From: Acetivibrio saccincola
Lineage (GTDB): Bacteria; Bacillota; Clostridia; Acetivibrionales; Acetivibrionaceae
DNA length: 64,000 nucleotides
Direction: 5' to 3'
Assembly (NCBI RefSeq): GCF_002844395.1
Contig: NZ_CP025197.1
Span: forward strand, 310,001-374,000
Shown here piece after piece: positions 28,970 through 37,785 of the stretch. Position 1 is the stretch's first letter, and every line of letters starts with the position of its first letter. The translations under genes and the position numbers were made by a program. The notes under the pieces are model-generated. The model was given only the letters and a program-made list of their open reading frames with translations, was not told where the DNA came from and did no database searches.

Positions 28970-29037
28970 AAAAAAACAGTGGCTAAGGTCACGAAAAAAA
29001 GTGACCAAAGTCATGGGAAATAGTGACTAAGCCATCA
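28925..29037. repeat. Cluster of 16-nt quasi-palindromic repeats
   Basis: One inverted and four direct copies of AGTGACTAAAGTCATG: CATGACTTTAGTCATG (28925), AGTGACTAAAGTCATG (28948), AGTGGCTAAGGTCACG (28978), AGTGACCAAAGTCATG (29000) and AGTGACTAAGCCATCA (29022). Start-to-start steps are 30, 22 and 22 nt. Most copies are themselves short dyads (GTGAC-nnnn-GTCAC type) and substitutions often keep both sides paired. Confidence 0.75.
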
Positions 29038-29305
29038 GGACTCCTGGAAGCAATTTAATAGCACTTTTTGTGTTAATTTTCAAATTCTCAACTGTTCTAA
29101 GCAAATGGCTATTAAGGTTGTCTCTCTTATCTATAAATCTAATATCTGTCAAATTCTTAATTTCTTCACTTTCTAGTGACAAGTCTAAAGATTGATTTTC
29201 AATCAATTTTTTAGCGTATTCAAAATCTGCAAAAACTAAATTACTCAGTAATAGTACTGAAAATAAACTAATAAAAATTGTTTTAGTAAAACTTTTAAAT
29301 AACAT
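29027..29305 (-). CDS. Small putative secreted protein, possibly truncated
   Basis: A 92-aa frame starting with a convincing signal peptide (MLFKSFTKTIFISLFSVLLL, cleavage likely after VFA at 26). The mature part is charged and not recognised. No Shine-Dalgarno site is visible before the ATG, and the last codons and stop run into the palindromic repeat cluster, so this may be the front end of a longer gene cut by the repeats. The signal peptide is the main support. Confidence 0.4.
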   Translation of the reverse strand: MLFKSFTKTIFISLFSVLLLSNLVFADFEYAKKLIENQSLDLSLESEEIKNLTDIRFIDKRDNLNSHLLRTVENLKINTKSAIKLLPGVLMA

Positions 29306-29396
29306 ACATATATATATATTGTAAATAATTTTTCAATTTTTCAATTTTAAATTATTATACTAATTTGGTATAGTAAATTATCTATATAAAAAAGAA

Positions 29397-29434
29397 TAAA
29401 AAAAGGGTTAGTTTCTGTCAAGAAGAAACTAACC
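29397..29434 (-). terminator. Terminator of the rnf operon
   Basis: Read on the minus strand, GGTTAGTTTCT and AGAAACTAACC form an 11-bp perfect stem (29406-29434) followed by CTTTTTTATTC. It lies about 130 nt past the rnfB stop. Confidence 0.75.
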
Positions 29435-29500
29435 ATGTAAAGGGGGTCAAAATGTATTTTGTGAGGTCATTTATAGTATTGACCCAAAACAGGGTTATTT

Positions 29501-29535
29501 ATTCAAAAAAATTAAAATTTTTTTGAATATTTTTT
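29501..29535. terminator. AT-only hairpin between rnfB and the rnf terminator
   Basis: ATTCAAAAAAATT and AATTTTTTTGAAT form a long AT stem (29501-29528), followed on the plus strand by a T-run. It could stop a short plus-strand transcript or add to termination of the rnf operon. A 24-codon plus-strand frame (29452-29526) overlaps it. Confidence 0.35.
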
Positions 29536-29561
29536 TCCGTCCCAAACCCTGCCCCCTATTT

Positions 29562-30362
29562 TTATTGACATTTGTATAATTTTATAGCATTTACAGGACA
29601 AGCCTTCATGCACTCACCGCAGTTGGTGCAAACATCAGGATTTATCTTAGCCAGTGTTCCTTCAAATGTTATTGCATCAACAGGGCAAACTTTTGCACAT
29701 TTCCTGCACCCTATACAGCCTACACTGCAATTTTTTCTTACAACGGCTCCCTTATCCAAACTTTTACATGCCACGGTATATTCATTGCACTTTGGAACCA
29801 TCTCTATTATACCTTTAGGACATGCTGCAACACATTTTTCACAAGCTTTGCACTTAGACTCAATGACTTTTGCAAGACCGTCAATTATAACTATTGCATC
29901 AAAAGGACATGCCCTGACACAATTCCCAAGACCTACACAGCCATAGGTACATGCAGACGGTCCACCGTACAAATTTGCGGCTGCAATACAATCTTCAACA
30001 CCTGAGTAATCAAATTTTTGCTTACAGTTTTCATACTTCCCGGAACATTTAACCCTTGCCGTCCTTGCTGTAGTGGGGGCAGCTTCTACACCAAGTATTT
30101 CTCCTAACTGCTTTACAAGCTCTTCCCCTCCTACAGGACAGCTGTTTATGTCGCATTTTCCCTCCACAAGGCACTCTGCATAGGCATCACATCCTGACTG
30201 CCCACAGGCACCACAGTTAGCCCCCGGAAGCAGTTCCCTTACTTTCGCAACTCTTTCATCAACTTTAACTTCAAAAACTTTTGATGCAACTGATAGTCCA
30301 AGTCCAAACAGAAGTCCAAGACCTCCTACCACCGAAGCAGATATAATCAAATTTTCAACCAT
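29562..30362 (-). CDS. rnfB: Rnf complex subunit RnfB (iron-sulfur)
   Basis: A 266-aa electron-input subunit of the Rnf ferredoxin:NAD+ oxidoreductase. An N-terminal membrane helix (about 5-27) is followed by a four-cysteine cluster motif ([19 protein letters not shown]) and then several ferredoxin-type motifs ([48 protein letters not shown]). Three CxxCxxCxxxCP motifs are canonical and CVGLGNC is a slightly spaced variant. Last gene of rnfCDGEAB. It is separated from rnfA by 139 nt of AT-rich DNA with near-repeats of TTTAAAATATAAA. Confidence 0.96.
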   Translation of the reverse strand: MVENLIISASVVGGLGLLFGLGLSVASKVFEVKVDERVAKVRELLPGANCGACGQSGCDAYAECLVEGKCDINSCPVGGEELVKQLGEILGVEAAPTTARTARVKCSGKYENCKQKFDYSGVEDCIAAANLYGGPSACTYGCVGLGNCVRACPFDAIVIIDGLAKVIESKCKACEKCVAACPKGIIEMVPKCNEYTVACKSLDKGAVVRKNCSVGCIGCRKCAKVCPVDAITFEGTLAKINPDVCTNCGECMKACPVNAIKLYKCQ

Positions 30363-30501
30363 ACTTCAACAACCCCTTATAAATTCAACTTCTGTCTTGT
30401 AAAAACAAAACTAAAAGAAATCTTTAAAATAAACCTTATAAGTTTTTAAAATACGCCTTTAAAATATAAATCTTTAAAATATAAACCTTCAAAAATCTTA
30501 G

Positions 30502-31077
30502 CTAAAACAATCCCTGGAATCCAAAAAAGGCTAATGAAACTAAAGCCGCTGCTATAAGTGATATTGAAAAACCTTTTAGAGATTCAGGTATGTCGTTTTC
30601 TTCAAGTTTCTCTCTAATTCCGGCAAAAAGCACAAGGGCAAGGGTAAAACCTAATCCTGCTCCAAATCCAAAGAGCACTGTAACCCCAAGATTATACCCT
30701 CTTTCTATTCCCATAAGAGCCGCACCTAGTACTGCACAGTTAGTGGTTATAAGAGGAAGGTATATTCCAAGAGCTTTATACAGTGGTGGAAAAACCTTTT
30801 TCAACACAGCTTCAACAAACTGAACCAAAGATGCAATAATCAGTATAAATGCAATGGTGTTTAGGTATTCAAGACCATAGGGCTCTAGTAAAAGATCATA
30901 CACCAGTTTTGTTATGGCAGATGACAACGTCAATACAAAAATTACTGCCCCACCCATACCAATGGCAGTATTAAGCCTTTTTGAAACGCCAATAAATGGA
31001 CATATGCCCAAAAATTTTGTCAGTACAAAGTTCTCAACCAATACAGCACTTAAAACAATTATTAATATCTCCTTCAT
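30502..31077 (-). CDS. rnfA: Rnf complex membrane subunit RnfA
   Basis: A 191-aa membrane protein with about six hydrophobic helices; starts MKEILIIVLSAVLVENFVLT with the family motif KFLGICPFIGVS, whose conserved Cys takes part in an intramembrane Fe-S site shared with RnfE. Its first base overlaps the last base of rnfE. Part of the ion-translocating core. Confidence 0.96.
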   Translation of the reverse strand: MKEILIIVLSAVLVENFVLTKFLGICPFIGVSKRLNTAIGMGGAVIFVLTLSSAITKLVYDLLLEPYGLEYLNTIAFILIIASLVQFVEAVLKKVFPPLYKALGIYLPLITTNCAVLGAALMGIERGYNLGVTVLFGFGAGLGFTLALVLFAGIREKLEENDIPESLKGFSISLIAAALVSLAFFGFQGLF

Positions 31078-31754
31078 TATCCTTGAACCTCCCTTTCACC
31101 GGAAGCTAGATCACAAGGCATGGGACATGCAGAACATCCCTTGTTTTCTATCCTGGATGCAGAAATTTTATTTATAATCCCGATAATTATTCCAAAAGTT
31201 AAAAAACCTCCTGGTGCCAACACCATTATTGAAGCCGGTGGAAAAATATTCGCTGTAATTTCATAATCAAACCATGTTCCGTTTCCAAGAAGTTCCCTTA
31301 TAGAACCTATTATCAATAGTGCCAGTGTAAAACCTAGCCCCATACCCAAACCGTCAGCCATAGATGCAATTACCCCGTTTTTGCCGGCAAAAGCCTCTGC
31401 CCGGGCCAGAATAATACAGTTTACAACTATAAGAGGTATAAATATTCCCAACGCTTTATCTATTTCCGGAAAATATGCCTGTAGAACAAACTGGACTAAA
31501 GTTACAATTCCTGCAATTATTGTGATGTATGCCGGAATCCTGATTTTATCCGGTATCAGCTTTCTTGTAAGGGAAATAGCCGCATTAGAAAGAATTAAAA
31601 CTGCTGTAGCTGTAAGTCCCATTCCAATTCCGTTCTTTGCTGAAGTAGTTACTGCCAAAGTAGGACATGTGCCCAGCACCAGCTTAAAAACAGGATTTTC
31701 TTTTATTAAACCATTTGTAAAAATATTTTTAATACTGGTATTTTTACCACTCAT
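31077..31754 (-). CDS. rnfE: Rnf complex membrane subunit RnfE
   Basis: A 225-aa membrane protein, paralogue of RnfA in inverted topology, with KLVLGTCPTLAVTTSAKNG near the N-terminus (conserved Cys) and six hydrophobic segments. The C-terminal tail has CSACPMPC, an unusual Cys cluster. The ATG at 31754 has AAGGGGG at an 8-nt spacing; a longer frame to 31775 would overlap rnfG. It follows rnfG by one base. Confidence 0.95.
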   Translation of the reverse strand: MSGKNTSIKNIFTNGLIKENPVFKLVLGTCPTLAVTTSAKNGIGMGLTATAVLILSNAAISLTRKLIPDKIRIPAYITIIAGIVTLVQFVLQAYFPEIDKALGIFIPLIVVNCIILARAEAFAGKNGVIASMADGLGMGLGFTLALLIIGSIRELLGNGTWFDYEITANIFPPASIMVLAPGGFLTFGIIIGIINKISASRIENKGCSACPMPCDLASGEREVQG

Positions 31755-31755
31755 A

Positions 31756-32331
31756 CTATAAATCCCCCTTACCACTAATAATCTCCCGGTTCAAATCCAT
31801 TGCAGCCTGAACGGCATCAACAACAGCTTCGGAGGAAACAGTTGCCCCGCTTGCAATGTGAATTTCCTCTTCCTTATCAGAAGGATTTTTAACCGCCTTT
31901 AAAGATTTCTCAGATGAAATACCTTTAAATTGATTTAAAAAATCTTCCCTGGTAATTTTTTGCCCAAGTCCCGGTGTTTCAGTATTGTCACCTATGTTTA
32001 TACCTGTTATACGTCCTTCATTATCTATTCCAACGGTTATCTGTATTGGTCCCCCATAACCGCTTCCTTCAACTTCAAAAACTCTTCCCACTACGTTGCC
32101 GTCAGCAATACCATTATAAACTGCTTTTACCATGCTTGATGAAAGATCTAAATTTTCCACTTTTTCAAAACTCTCTGCATAGGACATAACCAAACCTCTT
32201 GCTTCTTCTGCTTTTTCCAACTTCCTAAGTTCAATGGTATCTTTGGTGGCTGAATAGGTAAAAGCAAGAGTCAGCGCAACCGTGAGACTTATAACACACA
32301 GAATTAATCCAGACTTAATTATATCACGCAA
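31756..32331 (-). CDS. rnfG: Rnf complex FMN subunit RnfG
   Basis: A 191-aa subunit with one N-terminal membrane helix (DIIKSGLILCVISLTVALTL) and an extracytoplasmic FMN-binding domain. The covalent flavin motif is SGATV (about residue 167). The open frame extends to 32388, but a TTG at 32331 has GGAGGTGG at an 8-nt spacing and gives the family start M-R-D-I-I-K. It overlaps the rnfD stop by 8 nt, so translation is probably coupled. Confidence 0.94.
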   Translation of the reverse strand: MRDIIKSGLILCVISLTVALTLAFTYSATKDTIELRKLEKAEEARGLVMSYAESFEKVENLDLSSSMVKAVYNGIADGNVVGRVFEVEGSGYGGPIQITVGIDNEGRITGINIGDNTETPGLGQKITREDFLNQFKGISSEKSLKAVKNPSDKEEEIHIASGATVSSEAVVDAVQAAMDLNREIISGKGDL

Positions 32332-33337
32332 CTTTTTTTCCACCTCCAAAGCTTTTTGGAACCAAAAACCTGTCAATAAGGGGCACAACTACATTCATAA
32401 AAATTATTGCAAAAGAAACTCCCTCAGGATAATTTGTGTAAAGCCTTATAATTCCTGTGAGAATTCCACAGCCTATACCCATTATAATACGTCCTTTATT
32501 TGTTACAGGGCATGTTGCATAATCAGTTGCCATATAAAAAGCTCCCAGAATCAAGCCCCCTGCAAGTATATGGTATAAAAAATCCCCTGTAAACAGGGTT
32601 GACCCCCCAAAAATCCATGTAAACAATGCGGTAGTTCCAATAAAGGTTAGTGGAATTTGCAGTCCTATAACCCTTCTTGCTAAAAGGTATAAAGCCCCTA
32701 AAAGTAAAGCCAGGGCCGATGTCTCTCCAATACATCCCCCAACCTGGCCTAAAAACAGCTGAAGGTATGTGGGCATCTCTGCAGCCTGCAAAGCAACCTC
32801 AGCCGCTGGTGTTGCACTACCTGCAGCGTCTACAGCCGTCTCCACTAAACTACTTTTTAAAACTTCTAAAGGCGTTGCAGTGGAAATTGCATCAACGCCT
32901 CTTGGATTTACCCAATTAGTCATCTGCTCTGTATACGCCACAAGCAAAACCACCCTTGCCGCCAAAGCCGGGTTCATAAAATTCTGGCCTAAACCGCCAA
33001 ACATTTGCTTTACTACTACTATAGCAACAACTCCTCCTATGGCAGCTATCCAAAAAGGTATGGTAGGAGGAAGGTTTAATGCAAGTAAAAGACCTGTTAC
33101 CACTGCACTTAAATCCCCGATTGTACAATTTCTTTTCATAGCCTTCCTGGCTAAATATTCTGATATTATACATGATGAAACGGTAACTAAAATAACAGCT
33201 AATGCCCTTAATCCAAAAAAATAAATCCCTGCTACAGAGGCCGGCAGAAGGGCAATTATTACATCTAGCATAATCCTTCTGGTATTTACGCTATCTCTTA
33301 TATGAGGCGAGGAAGATACCACAAATCTGTTCTCCAT
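32324..33337 (-). CDS. rnfD: Rnf complex membrane FMN subunit RnfD
   Basis: A 337-aa integral membrane subunit with about nine hydrophobic segments, related to NqrB. The covalent FMN attachment motif is seen as STATPLEVL (about residue 153), and the DYATCPVTNKGR loop is typical. It lies one base after rnfC. Electron flow from RnfB to RnfC through the RnfD/RnfG flavins drives Na+ or H+ export. Confidence 0.96.
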   Translation of the reverse strand: MENRFVVSSSPHIRDSVNTRRIMLDVIIALLPASVAGIYFFGLRALAVILVTVSSCIISEYLARKAMKRNCTIGDLSAVVTGLLLALNLPPTIPFWIAAIGGVVAIVVVKQMFGGLGQNFMNPALAARVVLLVAYTEQMTNWVNPRGVDAISTATPLEVLKSSLVETAVDAAGSATPAAEVALQAAEMPTYLQLFLGQVGGCIGETSALALLLGALYLLARRVIGLQIPLTFIGTTALFTWIFGGSTLFTGDFLYHILAGGLILGAFYMATDYATCPVTNKGRIIMGIGCGILTGIIRLYTNYPEGVSFAIIFMNVVVPLIDRFLVPKSFGGGKKVA

Positions 33338-33338
33338 A

Positions 33339-34652
33339 TTACTTTCCTCCTTTCATAGCTGCCCTGATCTGTGCTTTCCCAAGTCTTATTGACTGGACTA
33401 AATGTATTTTAGACGGACAGACATAAGAACAGCTTCCACATTCAATACAATCGTTTACATGATATTTATTTAATTCTTCAATATTTTCCCTTAATGAACT
33501 TTTGCTTAATTTAAGAGGTAATAAGTTCATAGGACATGCCCTTACACACCTTCCGCACCTTATACAAGGACCTTCCGGCGGAAGATTTGACTCCTCTTCA
33601 GTAAAGGCTAGCAATGCATTGGTATGCTTTACAACAGAGGTTTCAAGGGAAAACTGGGCAATTCCCATCATTGGTCCACCCATCAAAACCTTTTTAGGCG
33701 TTTCTTTGAAGCCGCCGCAAAAATCAAATACGTCTTTAAGGGAAGTACCAATGGGAACCTCCACATTACAAGGCTTATTCACCGCACCCCCGTCAATTGT
33801 AACTCTTTTTTTAATAAGGGGCATACCGGTTTTTGCATACTCTGCTACAAAAGAAACACTGTTTACATTCATAACTATTACGCCCACATCTGCCGGAAGT
33901 TTTCCTGGCGGAACTTTTCTTCCGGTAGTGGCATAAATAAGCATCTTCTCAGCCCCTTGGGGATACCGTGACTTTAATTTCATTACACTTATCCTGTCAC
34001 TGGTATCTGCTACTTTTGTCATTTCATGGATGGCTTCAGGCTTGTTATCTTCAATTCCTATAATAACTTTTTCTATATTTAGAAATTCCATAACTGTATT
34101 GATACCGCCAATAACATTCCATGAATTTTCAATTATTTCCCTGTAGTCTGAAGTAATATACGGTTCACATTCTGCAGCATTGATTATTAAAGTGTCTATC
34201 TTTTTACCTGGAGGCACGGAAAGCTTTACATGGGCAGGAAATCCTGCACCGCCAAGACCGACAAGTCCTGACTCTCTTATAGCTTTTATGAAATCCTTTG
34301 TGTTGGAAATTCTGGGAGGTGCAATTTTTTCAAAAATTTCTTGTTTTCCATCAGTTTCTATTACTACAGAGTTGACAAAGACACCTCCGGGGTAAAGTAA
34401 TGGCTCCACACTGGTTACCGTTCCGGAAACACTGGAATGAACAGGAGCTGATATAAATTCATCACTATCCCCTATCACCTGCCCCACTTTCACCACATCT
34501 CCTTTTGCAACACATGGTTTACATGGAGCTCCTATATGCTGTAGCATTGGAATTATAACTTTCTTTGGCACATCCATTTTAATTGTTTCACAATTGGCAG
34601 TGTTTTTCTCATAGGGCACTGCCACTCCCCCTTTAAAAAACCTCTTAAACAT
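33339..34652 (-). CDS. rnfC: Rnf complex NADH-binding subunit RnfC
   Basis: A 437-aa peripheral subunit, first gene of the operon. It has the N-terminal FKGGVAVPY segment, the NADH/FMN region with GLGGAGFPAHVK and INAAECEPYITSDYR, an SLBB-type region, and two 4Fe-4S motifs near the C-terminus (CIRCGRCVRACP, CIECGSCSYVCP). Complete for the family. The 5' region (34653-34899) is AT-rich; I did not find a convincing promoter. Confidence 0.96.
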   Translation of the reverse strand: MFKRFFKGGVAVPYEKNTANCETIKMDVPKKVIIPMLQHIGAPCKPCVAKGDVVKVGQVIGDSDEFISAPVHSSVSGTVTSVEPLLYPGGVFVNSVVIETDGKQEIFEKIAPPRISNTKDFIKAIRESGLVGLGGAGFPAHVKLSVPPGKKIDTLIINAAECEPYITSDYREIIENSWNVIGGINTVMEFLNIEKVIIGIEDNKPEAIHEMTKVADTSDRISVMKLKSRYPQGAEKMLIYATTGRKVPPGKLPADVGVIVMNVNSVSFVAEYAKTGMPLIKKRVTIDGGAVNKPCNVEVPIGTSLKDVFDFCGGFKETPKKVLMGGPMMGIAQFSLETSVVKHTNALLAFTEEESNLPPEGPCIRCGRCVRACPMNLLPLKLSKSSLRENIEELNKYHVNDCIECGSCSYVCPSKIHLVQSIRLGKAQIRAAMKGGK

Positions 34653-34899
34653 ATAAACAACCCCATTAAATTTTCAAATTTATAAATTGCAAAAATATAT
34701 ATAAATATTAAAAATATTTAAATTTCTATATGTGTAGAAGTACAAAACAATTGCCGTGGGAAATCATGTGTCTTAAAAATAACCTAAAAAAAGAACTCTT
34801 TATAAGCATTACTTTTTAATTATTACTCTTTTTTAATTATAATTATTACTTTGCTACAAGTCAAACTTATATTTAGTTTTTTTGGTTCTTATTATTGGA

Positions 34900-35847
34900 T
34901 TAATATCTAAAAAAGCCCATTACCACCCGCTCTATACCTGATAGGTCTTTTACTACCTTAATGTTAAGGTATTTTTCTCCCATCATCTTTAAAACATCCC
35001 ATGCCTGGTTTATTCCAACTTCTAAAGCTAAAAGTCCTTCTCTTTTTAGAAAATTTACCCCCTCTTTTACTATAAATCTGTAAAAATCCAAACCGTCATC
35101 TCCCCCGTCTAATGCCTTTAAAGGTTCAAAGTCTTTTACCTGTTTTTCTAAATAGGGAATTTCATGAGATGCTATATATGGAGGATTTGAAACAATTACA
35201 TCAAACTTCTTTTTGCCGCCCCGGAAAATATTTTTAAGACCTGTAAAAATATCCCCGCATATAAATTCTATTCTATCTGCCACATTATTCTTTTGGGCGT
35301 TATATTTTGCAACATCTAAGGCTTTTTGTGAAATATCTACGGCAACTATCCTGCTGTTTTTTATATAATGGGCAAGACTCACAGCTATGCAGCCTGAACC
35401 CGTTCCAATATCTAAAATATCAATGCTGCTATCTTTTGTATTTTTTGTGCTTTCTATATGCTTTGTATCTTCTATATCCTTTGAATCTTTAACATTTATG
35501 TATTTTGTAACTTTTTCATCCTTTGCATATTCAAGGACGCTTTCAACCAAAATTTCTGTATCCTGCCTTGGTATTAATACATCAGGAGTTACTTTAAAAT
35601 CCAGTGACATAAATTCCTGATGCCCGGTAATATATTGAAGGGGCTCACCATTAGCCCTTTTTCTAACAGCCTCAATATATTCCCTGTATTCTTTTTCATT
35701 TAAATTATAATCATCATGGGTATATAAAAATACTTTCCGGCATTTTAATACGTGACATAATATAACCCCAGCTTCAAATGCCGGGGCTTCATTTCCTGAA
35801 GATTTTAAAAAATTTACTCCCTCTTTTAAAACATCTTTTAAAATCAT
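34900..35847 (-). CDS. prmC: Release factor glutamine methyltransferase PrmC (HemK)
   Basis: A 315-aa AdoMet methyltransferase that modifies the GGQ glutamine of peptide-chain release factors. AdoMet motif I DIGTGSGCIAVSLA and the catalytic NPPY (VSNPPYIA) are present. The ATG at 35847 has GGAGG at 5-nt spacing, preferred to the GTG at 35859. It is longer than usual (about 285 aa) because of a Lys/Asp/Thr-rich insertion just before motif I (about residues 115-140: KDSKDIEDTKHIESTKN), which looks like a short internal repeat expansion. yqhQ lies upstream in the same direction. Confidence 0.93.
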   Translation of the reverse strand: MILKDVLKEGVNFLKSSGNEAPAFEAGVILCHVLKCRKVFLYTHDDYNLNEKEYREYIEAVRKRANGEPLQYITGHQEFMSLDFKVTPDVLIPRQDTEILVESVLEYAKDEKVTKYINVKDSKDIEDTKHIESTKNTKDSSIDILDIGTGSGCIAVSLAHYIKNSRIVAVDISQKALDVAKYNAQKNNVADRIEFICGDIFTGLKNIFRGGKKKFDVIVSNPPYIASHEIPYLEKQVKDFEPLKALDGGDDGLDFYRFIVKEGVNFLKREGLLALEVGINQAWDVLKMMGEKYLNIKVVKDLSGIERVVMGFFRY

Positions 35848-35861
35848 TTTTTCCTCCACTA

Positions 35862-35935
35862 TTATACCCTAATTGTTATTCTTCACTATTATTCCTCACT
35901 GTTATTCCTCGCAGTTATTTCTCATTATTATTCCC
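35862..35935. repeat. Degenerate 15-nt tandem repeat between yqhQ and prmC
   Basis: Four to five imperfect copies of a unit like TATTATTCCTCACTG fill the whole spacer between the two genes. A single related piece (ATTCCTCACTATTAT) occurs at about 42995. Confidence 0.65.
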
Positions 35936-36922
35936 TTACCATTTATCCAATTCCCTGTCTTCTACAAGGACGTTTTTCATAGCTTCTATTGCAACTTCAA
36001 TCTGGTCTTCATCAGGTTCGCTGGTGGTAAACTTTTGAAACAGCAGACCCGGGGCATTGACAATTCCCACTATCTTAGAGTCGCTTCTACCTGCAAACCT
36101 TGTTATCTCATAGGATATACCTGCCACAAGGGGCAAAAGCACAATCCTCATAATAAGATTTATCAAAATATTCTCATGTCTTCCTGTAGCTGAAAAAACA
36201 AGTATACTCACAATCATAACGGTAAAGAGAAATGAAGTACCACACCGGGGGTGAGCCGTAGGATATTTTTTGATATTTTCAACTGTCAACTCCTCCTCAT
36301 TTTCATAACAGTGAATGGTTTTGTGTTCTGCACCGTGGTACTGCCATACCCTTTTTATATCTTTAAGCTTAGATGCAAAGTAAAGGTAGAGGAAAAATAA
36401 AAAGACACGGATAAATCCCTCAAAAATATTATAAAGTAAAACCTTAGACCCCTTTTCAAATTCAAATATTTTGGTTAAAACAAGCTCTGACAAAAAATTT
36501 GGCAAAAGTATAAACAATCCCACTGAAAAGAAAAGGGAAAGAATAACTGAAAAATATATCAATATATCTTTAAGTTTATCCCCAAACACTCTTTCTAAAA
36601 AAATATCTATTTTAGAAGGTTTTTGTTCTTTCCCATCCTCACTTATATCTTCTTCTATATCTACAAACTCCGCCGAAAACATAAGAGCTTTAAACCCTAA
36701 AACCATTTGTTTAAAAAGCCCCACCGCACCTCTTATAATTGGAATTTTTGAAAATGCACTTTTTTTAGGTGTGGGACGTTTTTCTATTATAATTTCCCCG
36801 TCGGGCTTTCTTATTGCTATTGCTGCATTTTCAGGACCTATCATCATTAGACCCTCAATAAGAGCCTGCCCCCCTATACTTGTTTTATGCTTTGGTTTAT
36901 ATATATTATTGTTTTTATTCAT
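35936..36922 (-). CDS. yqhQ: DUF1385 membrane protein YqhQ
   Basis: A 328-aa conserved membrane protein. The DUF1385 start motif GGQALIEGLMMIGPE and the central HGAEHKTIHCYE with HPRCGTSFLF are clear. Four or so hydrophobic helices. In Firmicutes the gene commonly sits beside prmC, as here. Biochemical function is not established. The H-x3-H-type motif and conserved Cys suggest metal or active-site use, but that is inference. Confidence 0.9.
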   Translation of the reverse strand: MNKNNNIYKPKHKTSIGGQALIEGLMMIGPENAAIAIRKPDGEIIIEKRPTPKKSAFSKIPIIRGAVGLFKQMVLGFKALMFSAEFVDIEEDISEDGKEQKPSKIDIFLERVFGDKLKDILIYFSVILSLFFSVGLFILLPNFLSELVLTKIFEFEKGSKVLLYNIFEGFIRVFLFFLYLYFASKLKDIKRVWQYHGAEHKTIHCYENEEELTVENIKKYPTAHPRCGTSFLFTVMIVSILVFSATGRHENILINLIMRIVLLPLVAGISYEITRFAGRSDSKIVGIVNAPGLLFQKFTTSEPDEDQIEVAIEAMKNVLVEDRELDKW

Positions 36923-36979
36923 TTTTAAACCCCTCTAATGTTAATTGTATTTACAACTAACATTATACTACACTCTTTT

Positions 36980-37774
36980 TTATTTAGCCACAACAATATC
37001 TACCCTTCTGTTTTTTTGCCTGTTTTCAGGGGTATCATTAGGGGCAATAGGTCTAAACTCTCCATTTCCTGTGGCTGTAAGTTTGTATGGGTCTAAATTA
37101 CTTTCTTCTACAAGGAATAAAACAACATTGGTAGCCCTTTTAGTGGATAACTCCCAGTTTGTCGGAAACAGGGTGGTGTTTATAGGCAAATTATCAGTAT
37201 GACCCTGTACAACCACTTCTGTATCAATTTCCTTTAAAAGCTTTCCAACATCTCTTAAAGTATCCTTTCCGGATTCTTTAATATCTGCTTTTCCAAGATC
37301 AAATAGAATAACTGAATCTATTCTTAAAATTACCTGTTCTTCTTCTTCAATAACTTTGACATGTTCGTCTAAGTCCATTTCATCAATATACTCTTTTATT
37401 TCTTCTATGAATTCCTCCATTTTTTGTTTCTTTTCTGCCTCCAGTTTAGCTGCCAAATCATCATCCAAATTATCATCCAAATTATTACCATCCTCTATGT
37501 TACTGTCATTAAGACTGCTTTCATCAGAGTCATTCAACATATCCATTACATCCTTACCGCTATTGTGTTCAAAAATTTCTCCACCGCTGCTTAAAAAAGC
37601 ATTCCTCAAGGATTCCGCCACCTGCTCAAATTTTTGCTGGTCAATGACAGCCATAGAATACAGGAGGACAAAAAAGCACAAAAGCAGAGTCACCATATCA
37701 CTATAAGTGACCATCCACTCCGGTGCACCTTGGGATTTTTCTTCTTCTACCTGATATTTTCTTCTATTGCTCAT
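36980..37774 (-). CDS. motB: Flagellar stator protein MotB
   Basis: A 264-aa stator subunit. A single membrane helix follows the plug-proximal motif PEWMVTYSDMVTLLLCFFVL; the Asp in TYSD is the ion-carrying residue. A long acidic linker (about 70-150) leads to an OmpA-type peptidoglycan-binding domain (VQGHTDNLPIN ... NWELSTKRA ... NRRVDIVV). The ATG at 37774 has GAGG at 9-nt spacing; a GTG at 37789 would overlap motA. It lies 11 nt after motA. Confidence 0.95.
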   Translation of the reverse strand: MSNRRKYQVEEEKSQGAPEWMVTYSDMVTLLLCFFVLLYSMAVIDQQKFEQVAESLRNAFLSSGGEIFEHNSGKDVMDMLNDSDESSLNDSNIEDGNNLDDNLDDDLAAKLEAEKKQKMEEFIEEIKEYIDEMDLDEHVKVIEEEEQVILRIDSVILFDLGKADIKESGKDTLRDVGKLLKEIDTEVVVQGHTDNLPINTTLFPTNWELSTKRATNVVLFLVEESNLDPYKLTATGNGEFRPIAPNDTPENRQKNRRVDIVVAK

Positions 37775-37785
37775 AATCAAAAACC

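Noticed and set aside
28925-29037. CRISPR array
   Set aside because: Units are only 16 nt, diverged, and the gaps between them are 6-14 nt; no cas genes are in the window.
29452-29526. 24-codon plus-strand ORF (starts MYFVRSFIVL) with an AAAGGGGG site
   Set aside because: It ends inside an AT hairpin and has no identifiable promoter or recognisable sequence; it lies antisense to the rnf operon 3' region.
35848-35870. TATAAT directly before prmC as promoter
   Set aside because: It lies only a few bases before the ribosome-binding site, leaving no room for a normal leader, and no -35 is found; it is part of the tandem-repeat spacer.
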